Positions 50,387 through 58,701 of a DNA stretch of 64,000 nt are shown here, piece after piece. Both the position numbers and the translations under genes were made by a program. The notes beneath the pieces are model-generated. The model ran no database searches. It was not told where the DNA came from and worked only from the letters and a program-made list of their open reading frames with translations. Position 1 is the first letter of the stretch. Each line of letters begins with the position of its first letter. The DNA lies in the NCBI GenBank assembly GCA_030429235.1, contig JAUIDB010000006.1, forward strand, positions 1 through 64,000, read 5' to 3'. The DNA is from Thermoanaerobaculia bacterium (lineage in GTDB: Bacteria; Acidobacteriota; Thermoanaerobaculia; Multivoradales; JAIOJS01).

Positions 50387-50680
50387 ATGGCCACCTTCAT
50401 CGTTCTTCTCGACTTCACGGACCAGGGAATCCGTGGCCTCGACGACTCGCCGCAGCGGGCTGATGCTTTCAACGCCTTCGCCGAGCAGGCCGGGGTCAAG
50501 ATCCTCGACCAGTACTGGACCATCGGCAGCCACGACGGCGTGTTGATCCTGGACGCGCCGAGTGACGACGTGGCGGCTTCGGTGCTGCTCCACCTCGGGC
50601 GGGGGGGCAACGTCCGCACCACGACGCTGCGAGCCTTCGACTGGGGTGAGGCGCAGGAGTTGATCACCGGCCGAAGCTAG
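50387..50680 (+). CDS. GYD-domain protein
   Basis: 97 residues covering one ferredoxin-like GYD domain: FIVLLDFTDQGIRGLDDSP, LDQYWTIGSHDGVLILDAP and NVRTTTLRAF. The name-giving motif here is SHDG rather than GYD. These are small dimeric alpha-beta proteins of unknown function. GAGGAG precedes the ATG. Confidence 0.88.
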   Translation: MATFIVLLDFTDQGIRGLDDSPQRADAFNAFAEQAGVKILDQYWTIGSHDGVLILDAPSDDVAASVLLHLGRGGNVRTTTLRAFDWGEAQELITGRS

Positions 50681-50832
50681 GTCTGACCGGAGCGGGGCCG
50701 AGACGTACCGGGCTCGTCTCTGCCTCGTCCTGCCACTGACCGCCGAGGCCGGGCCAGTCCCGGTTCAGAGCGGCGAAGACGCCGATCGCCGGCGCGCCCT
50801 GCGCGTCCTCGGGGGTGGTCCTTAGAATCGGG

Positions 50833-50860
50833 TTGATCGTCCTACCTTTGAACCTATAGG
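50833..50860 (+). promoter_or_regulatory. Candidate promoter of the GntR-RND operon
   Basis: TTGATC (50,833-50,838) and TATAGG (50,855-50,860) are 16 bases apart. The start site would be a few bases before the ATG at 50,872, so the leader would be very short. Binding of the regulator here would allow self-control. Confidence 0.4.
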
Positions 50861-50871
50861 ATCGCGGGCTT

Positions 50872-51582
50872 ATGACTCTGCAGAACCTACAGCGTCGAAC
50901 CTTGGCCTGCCGCGCGGCCCACGAACTGGAACGGATGATCACCTCCGGCGAGTGGCCCGAAGGAAGCCGCATCCCTCCCGAATCCGAGTTGATGAGCCGA
51001 CTCGGAGTCAGCCGCAACACGGTGCGAGAAGCAGTTCGGGCGCTGAGTCATCTCGGACTGCTCGAGGCCCGGGCGGGCGATGGTACCTATGTATTGTCGG
51101 CCAATCTGCTCGCGGGGTCGATCAGCCGCCGGCTCGAGGGCTGCAGTCTGATCGAAGCTTTGGAGGCCAAGGAGTGCCTAGAGCGGCAGGCAGCCCGTCT
51201 GGCGGCTCGCCGGCGCACCGAGCAAGATCTCGTCGGCCTGCGGGGAGAGCAGGAAGCGTTGGCTGACGCCTTTGCAGCTGGAAGGGCGACCGAGGACCTG
51301 ACGGCTCGAATCTGGCGGTTCGAGCAGCGGCTAGCCCGGGCTTCCGGCAATCAGCTGCTGGTCGAACTCTTCGAGTCGGTGGCGGGACCGATCCGGGCGG
51401 CGATCAGCACCGTGGTCGAGACCGCTCGAGGGGTCGAGGCCGATCCCGAAGAACCGCGACAACTCAACCGGCGGATCCTGACCGCGATTGCCGAAGGAGA
51501 TGGCGACGCTGCAGACCGACTGATGCTCGAGAAGGCGGAGATGGTGCGCTCGTGGCTCGCAATCGAGGAGAAGAACCCATGA
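50872..51582 (+). CDS. GntR-family regulator (FadR/FCD type)
   Basis: 236 residues. N-terminal winged helix (about 12-78: SRIPPESELMSRLGVSRNTVREAVRAL, then LLEARAGDGTYV) and an all-helical FCD ligand domain (about 95-230, ECLERQAARLAARR and RFEQRLARASGN). Such regulators sense small acids or other metabolites. Its stop overlaps the start of the efflux adaptor gene (ATGA), so it is the first gene of the RND operon and likely its local controller. Confidence 0.9.
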   Translation: MTLQNLQRRTLACRAAHELERMITSGEWPEGSRIPPESELMSRLGVSRNTVREAVRALSHLGLLEARAGDGTYVLSANLLAGSISRRLEGCSLIEALEAKECLERQAARLAARRRTEQDLVGLRGEQEALADAFAAGRATEDLTARIWRFEQRLARASGNQLLVELFESVAGPIRAAISTVVETARGVEADPEEPRQLNRRILTAIAEGDGDAADRLMLEKAEMVRSWLAIEEKNP

Positions 51583-52754
51583 ACCGAACTGTGCCGCCGA
51601 TTCTGTCCTTGCTCTTCGCTTCGCCGCTGGTGTTCGTCGGCTGCCACGGTTCTAGCGAGGCAACTGCGGGTGGCCCCGCGGGTCCCCCCGAAGTTGGGGT
51701 GGCGGCCCCGATCGTGCGTCAGGTCACCGACCACGCCGAATTCACGGGACGTCTCAGCGCAGTGGAGACGGTGGCGGTACGGGCTCGCGTCGGGGGATTC
51801 ATCGACCGGATCCACTTCGAGGAGGGCGAACTGGTCGAGGCCGGAGATCTCTTGGTGAGCTTGGACGCCCGGCCGTTCCAGGCCGACCTGTCTCAGCGCG
51901 ACGCCGAGCGCGCCGAAGCCGAGGTGCGACTCGCCCTGGCCGAGTCCGAGGCCGCCCGGGTCGAACCCTTGGTCGATCGCCGGGCGGTTTCGATCGAGGA
52001 GGTCGAACAGCGGCGCCGTGCGGTGGAGACGGCGCGGGCCGAGTTGGCCGCCGCCACGGCCCGGTTCGACCGAGCCCGTCTCGACCTGGAGTTCACCCGG
52101 GTGTTGGCGCCGGTGGCGGGACGGGTGGGAAGAGCGCTGGTGACGCGAGGGAATCTGATCGGCGGGGGCGGTGGAGACTCCACGGTGCTCACCACGTTGG
52201 TGTCGTTGGATCCGATGTACTTCTACTTCACTCCGGACGAGCGGACCGCGCAGAGACTCTTGAAGCAGGCGCCGGGGCGAGAGCTGTCGGTGGTCTTGCG
52301 TCTCGAAGGCGAGGGCTCGACCCTCGAGGGCCGAGTGGACTTCTTCGACAATCAGGTCGATCCCTCCACCGGCACGTTGCAAGTGCGGGCGGTTTTTCCG
52401 AATCCGGCCGGAAGCTTGCGGCCCGGGATGTTCGGTCGACTCGAGGCGCAGTTGGGGGAGAGTCGTCCTGCGATTCTGGTGCCCGACGCGGCGGTGGGTC
52501 GAGACCAGACCCAGAAGATCCTCTACGTGATTGACGACGACGAGATCGCCCAACGGCAGGTCGTCACCATCGGGCGTCTGGTCGACGGTTGGCGCGTCAT
52601 TGAGAGTGGTCTGTCGGCGGACGACCGGGTCGTGGTCGAAGGGCTGCTGCGAGTTCGGCCCGGGAGTGCCGTCGCTCCCCGTTTGGTCACCCCGGAGGAA
52701 CCTTCAATCTCGGCGGACGGGCCCCCTTCCGGCGCTCCGTCGGTGGAGTCCTAG
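51579..52754 (+). CDS. RND efflux periplasmic adaptor lipoprotein
   Basis: 391 residues. Lipobox FVGC near residue 22. Then a biotinyl-lipoyl domain (RVGGFIDRIHFEEGELVEAGDLLVSL), an alpha hairpin (about 105-160, with heptad-rich Ala/Glu/Arg), the second lipoyl half (TRVLAPVAGRVGRALVTRGNLI) and a beta-barrel domain. It joins the RND pump to the outer-membrane channel. GAGGAG precedes the ATG. Confidence 0.93.
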   Translation: MNRTVPPILSLLFASPLVFVGCHGSSEATAGGPAGPPEVGVAAPIVRQVTDHAEFTGRLSAVETVAVRARVGGFIDRIHFEEGELVEAGDLLVSLDARPFQADLSQRDAERAEAEVRLALAESEAARVEPLVDRRAVSIEEVEQRRRAVETARAELAAATARFDRARLDLEFTRVLAPVAGRVGRALVTRGNLIGGGGGDSTVLTTLVSLDPMYFYFTPDERTAQRLLKQAPGRELSVVLRLEGEGSTLEGRVDFFDNQVDPSTGTLQVRAVFPNPAGSLRPGMFGRLEAQLGESRPAILVPDAAVGRDQTQKILYVIDDDEIAQRQVVTIGRLVDGWRVIESGLSADDRVVVEGLLRVRPGSAVAPRLVTPEEPSISADGPPSGAPSVES

Positions 52755-52757
52755 CGC

Positions 52758-55700
52758 GTGAAGTTCGGACACTTCTTCATCGACCGTCCGCGGTTCGCGA
52801 CCGTACTCTCCATCCTCATCGTGATGGTCGGGGCGCTGGCCTACCGGCAGTTGCCGATCTCACAATACCCGGAGATCACGCCGCCGTCGGTCCAGGTCGG
52901 GCTGGTCTATCCCGGGGCCACGGCCGAGGTCGTGGCCGAAACGGTCGCCGGCCCGATCGAGCAGGCGATCAATGGCGTCGAGGGCATGCTCTACATGACG
53001 TCCTCGTCGACGGCGGACGGAGCGTTGTCGGTCAACGTCGCCTTCGAACTCGGCACCGACCTCGACACGGCGCAAGTCGAGGTCCAGAACCGGATCGCGG
53101 CCGTCGAGCCCCGGCTTCCCGAGGACGTGCGGCGTCTCGGCATCTCGGTGCGCAAGAGTTCGGCCGACTTCCTGCTGGTCATCCATCTGCTGTCGCCCGA
53201 CGACACCTTCGATGAGCTCTACATCAGCAACTACGCCCTGCTGCGGCTGGTCGACTCTCTGAAGCGGATTCGCGGCGTCGGCCAGACCATCGTCTTTGGG
53301 GCTCGCGAGTACGGGATGCGGATCTGGCTCGATCCCGAGCGATTGGCGGCCCACGGTCTCACTGCCGGCGAGGTGGTCAACGCGCTGCGTGAGCAGAACG
53401 TTCAGGTGTCGGCTGGTACCCTGGGCCAGCCCCCGACGACCCAGGGGTTGGCGTTCCAGTTCACGGTCGGGGCGGAGAGTCGATTCGAACGGGTGGAGGA
53501 GTTCGAAGAGGTGGTGGTCAAGACCGGGGACGCCGGTCGACTGACCCGCGTGCGCGACGTAGCCCGGGTCGAACTCGGGGCGCAGGACTACGTTCGCAAC
53601 AGCTATCTGAACGGGCGATCGGCGGCCGGCATCGGGATTTTTCAGCGACCGGGGTCGAACGCCCTGGCCACCGCCCAGGAACTCCGCAGCACGGTCGAAG
53701 AGCTGTCGAAGGACTTCCCTCCGGGTCTCGAATACCGGATCGCCTACGACCCCACCGTCTTCGTAGAGGAATCGGTCGAGGCGCTGAACCACACGATCTT
53801 CGAGGCAGTGGCCCTCGTGGTGCTCGTAATCCTGGTCTTTCTCCAATCCTGGCGAGCCGCCTTGATTCCGATCGCCGCCATTCCCGTCTCTCTGGTCGGA
53901 ACCTTTGCCGTGATGCAGGTCCTCGACTTCTCGCTGAACAGCCTGTCACTCTTCGGCCTGGTTCTGGCGATCGGGATCGTGGTCGACGATGCGATCGTGG
54001 TGGTCGAGGACATGGAGCGCAACCTGAGACTCGGCCTCGCTCCCTGGCAAGCAGCTCGGCAGACGATGACCGAGGTGGGGGCCGCTCTGATCTCGATGGC
54101 ACTGGTTCTGGTCGCGGTCTTCCTGCCGACGATCTTCATCGGGGGGATCTCGGGGCAGTTCTTCCGCCAGTTCGGCGTGACGGTGGCGGTGGCCACGGTG
54201 ATTTCCGCCTTCAACTCTCTGACCCTGTCTCCCGCCCTGGGCGCTCTGCTCTTGCGGCCGCACGTGCCCGCCGGCGAAGGGGAGGATTCGAGCCCCGGCC
54301 ACGGAGGCTGGCTGGCCCCTTTCTTCGCCTGGTTCAATCGCACCTTCGATCGCTTCAACGGCGCCTACGCTCGTTGGATCCAGCGGCTACTCCGGCATCC
54401 GGTCCTGGCCCTCGGCGTGTTCGCGCTCCTCATCGGAGCGGGGGTCGTCCTCTTCCGTAGTACCCCCGCCGGCTTCATCCCGCAGCAGGATCAAGGGTTC
54501 TTGATCGTCGCCGCGACCCTTCCGCCGGGGGCCTCCCTGGAACGCACGGACGCCGTGGCTCTCGAAGCCGAGGCGTTGGTGAGGGCGCAGCCGGGAGTGG
54601 AGGACGTCGTGGCCATCGTCGGGTTCTCGGGGGCGAACTTCTCCACCGCGTCGAACGCGGCCGCGATGTTCGTGCTTCTGGAACCGGTGGCAGAGCGGGG
54701 AGAGGCTCTGACCGCAGATCGGATGGTCGGAAACCTTTTCGGCGTGCTCGGCACGGTCCCCGAGGCCCAGTTCTTCGTCATCGCCCCGGCTCCGGTCCGC
54801 GGTCTGGGGATCGGAGGTGGCTTCAAGATGATGGTGCAGGACCGCAGCGGCGGCGAACTCCCGGCTCTCGAGGCCGCCACCTGGCAGTTGGCGTCGGCAG
54901 CCAGCGCCGATCCGCGGATCGCGCGAGCCTTCACTACCTTCAACACCAGTCAGCCGCGCTACTTCCTCGACATCGATCGGATTAAGGCGCAGGAGATGGG
55001 GATCTCGCTGGACGAGGTCTTTCGCACCCTGCAGATCCAGGTCGGATCAGCCTACGTCAACGACTTCAACCGGTTTGGTCGAACCTACAGGGTGACGGCT
55101 CAGGCCGAGGCGCCCTTCCGGGCGGAGCCCGAGGACCTCGATCGGATGTACGTGAGGAACCGGGCCGGGGGGCTGGTGCCCCTCAGTGCGTTGATCGAGG
55201 TGCGGCAAGCGACGGGATCCGAGCGGGTCGTCCGACACAACCTCTACCCGGCGGCCGAACTCCAGGGAGCGCCGGCTCCGGGCTTCAGTTCGGCCGATGC
55301 CATCGCCGCCATGGAGGAGCTGGCGGCGCAGCATTTGCCGGTGGGTTACGGCTTCGAGTGGACCGAGATCGCCTTCCAGGAGAAGCTGGCCGGTCAGACC
55401 GGTCTGCTCGTCTTTCCGCTGTCGGTGCTCTTCGTGGTGTTACTGCTCACAGCGCAGTACGAGAGCTGGTCGTTGCCCATCGCCGTGGTCCTGATCGTTC
55501 CCCTCTGCGTCGTGTTTGCTCTGGGGGGGATCGCTCTGGCCGGGTACGAGAACAACATCCTGACCCAGATCGGATTCGTGGTCCTGATCGGCTTGGCCTG
55601 CAAGAACTCGATCCTGGTGGTGGAGTTCGCCCGTCAGAAGGAGGATCAGGGTCTCGATCGATTCGAGGCGGCGGCGGAAGCGGCCCGGTTGCGTCTGCGG

Positions 55701-55979
55701 CCGATTCTGATGACCGCCTTCGCCTTCATTCTCGGGGTGCTACCACTGGTATTGGCCACGGGATCCGGCTTCGAGATGCGGCGCAACCTCGGAACCGCGG
55801 TGTTCTCCGGCATGATCGGGGTGACGCTCTCGGGGCTCTTCCTCACGCCGGTCTTCTACGTTCTGATCCGGGGGCTGCTGCGGCGGGGCGAGCCGAGAGC
55901 GGGCGGCGATGACGAGGTGGAGACCGATCCGGCCTTTTTCCCGTCCGAAGCGGGCGATCCCCCGGAGGTTGGCCGATGA
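52758..55979 (+). CDS. RND multidrug efflux pump (HAE1 type)
   Basis: 1,073 residues, 12 membrane helices and two large periplasmic loops. It opens with FFIDRPRFATVLSILIVMVG. Helix 4 carries the proton-relay Asp pair in GIVVDDAIVVVED, and the second half has NSILVVEFARQKEDQG. This fits the AcrB/MexB family, a proton-driven drug exporter. The start is GTG three bases after the adaptor stop. The C-terminus overlaps the outer-membrane channel start. Confidence 0.96.
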   Translation: MKFGHFFIDRPRFATVLSILIVMVGALAYRQLPISQYPEITPPSVQVGLVYPGATAEVVAETVAGPIEQAINGVEGMLYMTSSSTADGALSVNVAFELGTDLDTAQVEVQNRIAAVEPRLPEDVRRLGISVRKSSADFLLVIHLLSPDDTFDELYISNYALLRLVDSLKRIRGVGQTIVFGAREYGMRIWLDPERLAAHGLTAGEVVNALREQNVQVSAGTLGQPPTTQGLAFQFTVGAESRFERVEEFEEVVVKTGDAGRLTRVRDVARVELGAQDYVRNSYLNGRSAAGIGIFQRPGSNALATAQELRSTVEELSKDFPPGLEYRIAYDPTVFVEESVEALNHTIFEAVALVVLVILVFLQSWRAALIPIAAIPVSLVGTFAVMQVLDFSLNSLSLFGLVLAIGIVVDDAIVVVEDMERNLRLGLAPWQAARQTMTEVGAALISMALVLVAVFLPTIFIGGISGQFFRQFGVTVAVATVISAFNSLTLSPALGALLLRPHVPAGEGEDSSPGHGGWLAPFFAWFNRTFDRFNGAYARWIQRLLRHPVLALGVFALLIGAGVVLFRSTPAGFIPQQDQGFLIVAATLPPGASLERTDAVALEAEALVRAQPGVEDVVAIVGFSGANFSTASNAAAMFVLLEPVAERGEALTADRMVGNLFGVLGTVPEAQFFVIAPAPVRGLGIGGGFKMMVQDRSGGELPALEAATWQLASAASADPRIARAFTTFNTSQPRYFLDIDRIKAQEMGISLDEVFRTLQIQVGSAYVNDFNRFGRTYRVTAQAEAPFRAEPEDLDRMYVRNRAGGLVPLSALIEVRQATGSERVVRHNLYPAAELQGAPAPGFSSADAIAAMEELAAQHLPVGYGFEWTEIAFQEKLAGQTGLLVFPLSVLFVVLLLTAQYESWSLPIAVVLIVPLCVVFALGGIALAGYENNILTQIGFVVLIGLACKNSILVVEFARQKEDQGLDRFEAAAEAARLRLRPILMTAFAFILGVLPLVLATGSGFEMRRNLGTAVFSGMIGVTLSGLFLTPVFYVLIRGLLRRGEPRAGGDDEVETDPAFFPSEAGDPPEVGR

Positions 55980-57364
55980 GAGCGCCGATCCCCGGGGCGC
56001 TGCTCCTTCTCACTTCCACCCTGCTCTCGGCCTGTGTGGTGGGACCTCGCTACGAAACGCCACAGGTGGCGGAGCCCAGCCGTTTCGAGGCACCGCTCTC
56101 CGATCTCTCGTTCGACCAGGCGGTCGAGCCGGAACTGATCTGGTGGGATCAGCTCGACGATCCCCTCCTGAGCGAGCTGATGCGCCAAGCGCTCGACGAG
56201 AACCTCTCTCTGGAGGCGAGCGCGGCCAGACTACGCGCCGCGCGAGCTCGCCTCGGGATTCGTCGTTGGGAGCGCTTTCCGACGGGAGATCTCACCGGTG
56301 CCGTCCGCGACCAGAAGGAGGGAACCCAGCCCAGTGACACGGTCTACGAGGTGTCCCTGGGAGCGAGCTGGGAACTCGACCTGTTCGGGCGGGTGCGCCG
56401 CAGCGTCGAAGCCGCCGAGGCGAGCTGGGAGGAACGGCAGCAGGCGCACCGCGCCAGTACCGCGGCCCTGACTGCGGAGGTCGGCCGGACCTACCTGGAG
56501 CTACGCGGTGCCCAGGCATTGCTGGAGGTCGCCCACTCGAGTGTGGCGATCCAAGAGGAGGGACTGTCGATCATCGAGGCCTTGCGCGAGGCGGGTCGGG
56601 TGACCGCCCTCGAGGTCGCCCAGACGCGAGAACGGATCGAGACGGTGCGCGCCGCGATTCCCGAGTTCGAGGCCCAGGAGTTGACGGCACGCTACCGTCT
56701 GGCGGTGCTGCTGGCGTTGGAACCGACCGAGCTCGACGCGAAGTTGGGCACGGCACCAGGGTTGCCTCGGTTCCCAGTCGGGCTGGCGATCGGCGACCCG
56801 GCGGCGTTGCTCCGACGACGCCCCGATGTTCGCGCTGCCGAACGGCGTCTGGCCGCAGCTACCGCGGAGATCGGCGTCGCGACCGCCGATCTCTTCCCGC
56901 GGGTTTCGCTCAATGGTTCCTTCCTGAGTCTGACCACCGACCTCGACGAGTTGGGGCAGGATGGATCGTCGAGCCGCAGCTTCGGGCCCTTCCTCCGTTG
57001 GTCCCCGTTCGACCTGGGTCGGGTGCAGCGGCGGATCGAAGCTAGCGAGGCCGAGGCCGAGGCGTCGCTCGCCGAGTACCGCCAGGCGGTGCTGCGTGCC
57101 CTCGAGGAGTCCGAGAGCGCGCTGGTTCGCCTCGACCGCTTCCACCGGCGACAGGTCCACCGGGTGCAGGCCGAGACGGCGGCTCGAGATGCCTGGGAGC
57201 TCGCTCGTCTCCGTTTCGAGGCGGGACTCACCTCCTACCAGACCGTGCTCGACGCCGAGGATCGACGGCTGACTGCGTTGGACCGCGTCACCCGAGGAGA
57301 GGTCGAGCTCGGCTTGACCTGGATCGAACTCTATCGAGCCCTGGGCGGCGGCTGGACGAACTGA
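55976..57364 (+). CDS. Outer-membrane efflux channel lipoprotein (OprM/NodT type)
   Basis: 462 residues. Lipobox LLSAC and the following VVGPRYETP are typical of the NodT family. Two OEP domains follow with long coiled helices (about 75-230 and 285-450), and the repeated pattern LRAGRV-like and SYQTVLDAEDRRL. It forms the trimeric outer-membrane exit duct of the RND pump. The ATG overlaps the pump stop (ATGA). It is the last gene of the operon. Confidence 0.94.
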   Translation: MRAPIPGALLLLTSTLLSACVVGPRYETPQVAEPSRFEAPLSDLSFDQAVEPELIWWDQLDDPLLSELMRQALDENLSLEASAARLRAARARLGIRRWERFPTGDLTGAVRDQKEGTQPSDTVYEVSLGASWELDLFGRVRRSVEAAEASWEERQQAHRASTAALTAEVGRTYLELRGAQALLEVAHSSVAIQEEGLSIIEALREAGRVTALEVAQTRERIETVRAAIPEFEAQELTARYRLAVLLALEPTELDAKLGTAPGLPRFPVGLAIGDPAALLRRRPDVRAAERRLAAATAEIGVATADLFPRVSLNGSFLSLTTDLDELGQDGSSSRSFGPFLRWSPFDLGRVQRRIEASEAEAEASLAEYRQAVLRALEESESALVRLDRFHRRQVHRVQAETAARDAWELARLRFEAGLTSYQTVLDAEDRRLTALDRVTRGEVELGLTWIELYRALGGGWTN

Positions 57365-57365
57365 A

Positions 57366-57421
57366 GTCAGGAAGCTGCAGTCAGGAAGCTGCAGTCTGGA
57401 AGCCGAGGTCAGGAAGCCCGA
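57366..57421. repeat. Four tandem 14-bp repeats between convergent genes
   Basis: Units GTCAGGAAGCTGCA at 57,366-57,379 and 57,380-57,393 are identical; two diverged copies follow to 57,421. They cover the gap between the efflux channel and the phosphatase gene. The last copy reaches into the 3' end of the latter, including its stop region. Confidence 0.8.
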
Positions 57422-58572
57422 CGAGCCTGCTCGGTGTCGCTGCTGTCCCCGGGGCGCCCGTGCGTTGTGCCCTCCGACGGTATTCGCCCGACCACTACGA
57501 TCGAGACATCGTCGTGAGGTGCTTCACCGCCGAGGAAGGCTCGGTGCTCGTCCACGACCCTTCGGTGCAGATCGGCGGGGCTCCCACCCCGCCGTACGAT
57601 CTGGTGGATCCTCTCGAAACCGAAGGCTTGCTGGTCCCCCGTCCTCACCGACTCCGGAAAGCCGTCCGAGTAGATCGTCAGCAGGTCGCCGGGGCGGAGG
57701 GTCGTCGACGCAGTGGAGATCTCGAGCTCGGCGCGAAGGCCGAGGGGCAGTCCACCCCGTCCGAGTTCCTCGAGCTCACCGCCGGGACGCCGCAGTAGGG
57801 GGAAGGGATGTCCGGCGCAGACGTAGTCGAGGCGTCCGCTGATCGGATCCAACAGGCCGTAGAACAGGGTCATGAAGGCCCGGGTTCCACCCGTGTCGTA
57901 GAGCGACCGGTTGAGCAATTGCGTGACGCGGGCGGGATCGGGGTCGATGCCCACCGCAAGTTCCAGGGTGGACTTGGCGATGACCATCAACAGTCCAGCG
58001 GCAATACCGTGACCGGACGCATCGCCGGCGACGATCGCGAGCCGTCCGTCCGCCACCGGGAAGAAGTCGTAGTAGTCTCCGCCGATCTCGCGAGCCGTGC
58101 GGTAGGAGTGGGCGAAGGTGTAGCCCGGGGTAGCAGGGGCCTGTCGGGGGAGCAGCTCGTGCTGGAGCTGACGGGCGACTTCGAGCTCGTCGCGGACCTG
58201 CACCCGGTCGACCAGTTCGAGCGCGAGCAGGTAGATCAGTCCGGCGATCGCCAGCAGGTGAAAGAGCGGGTCGCTGTCCAGGGCCGGAAGTCCCGGGACC
58301 AGGCGGAGGTCGAAGTCGAACAGACCGAGAAACGCCAGCCCTACCGTGGTGCAAAACAGCAGTCGCCGAGCTGGCCCCAGGTGGTACGAGATGCCGAGGA
58401 AGAGATCCCGCAGCCGCGCGAAGAAACCACTTCCCCGGTCTTCTTCGCTCTCCCGGGTCAGGATCGAATAGGCCTGCACCGCTTCTCGGGAGAAAAGGTG
58501 GGCTAGATCCTGGGATCGCAGTCCCTTGGCGTAGGAGCGCAGGGCTCTCTGGGTCCTTTCGACACGCAACAC
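57409..58572 (-). CDS. SpoIIE-type PP2C Ser/Thr phosphatase, membrane-linked
   Basis: 387 residues. Two or more membrane helices near residues 70-115, then a linker helix (ARQLQHELLPRQAP) and the SpoIIE/RsbU domain from about 150: GGDYYDFF, AIVAGDASGHGIAAGLLM and LTIYSDGFPES, with the metal-binding aspartates of PP2C. Such proteins dephosphorylate anti-sigma-factor antagonists or similar targets. No partner lies next to it. The start is GTG at 58,572; the 129-base gap to the next gene is unassigned. Confidence 0.88.
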   Translation of the reverse strand: MLRVERTQRALRSYAKGLRSQDLAHLFSREAVQAYSILTRESEEDRGSGFFARLRDLFLGISYHLGPARRLLFCTTVGLAFLGLFDFDLRLVPGLPALDSDPLFHLLAIAGLIYLLALELVDRVQVRDELEVARQLQHELLPRQAPATPGYTFAHSYRTAREIGGDYYDFFPVADGRLAIVAGDASGHGIAAGLLMVIAKSTLELAVGIDPDPARVTQLLNRSLYDTGGTRAFMTLFYGLLDPISGRLDYVCAGHPFPLLRRPGGELEELGRGGLPLGLRAELEISTASTTLRPGDLLTIYSDGFPESVRTGDQQAFGFERIHQIVRRGGSPADLHRRVVDEHRAFLGGEAPHDDVSIVVVGRIPSEGTTHGRPGDSSDTEQARRAS

Positions 58573-58701
58573 CGTACCTTCTACGCTATCGCGGGCCGAA
58601 GGTTCCGGTAAAGCTCGCCTCGAGGGTCCCGGGGAGGAGGTTCGCTGCGGTCGGTGGTGGGAAGGGACGCCAGCTACTGCGGCGAACTTTCCGCGCGGGG
58701 C

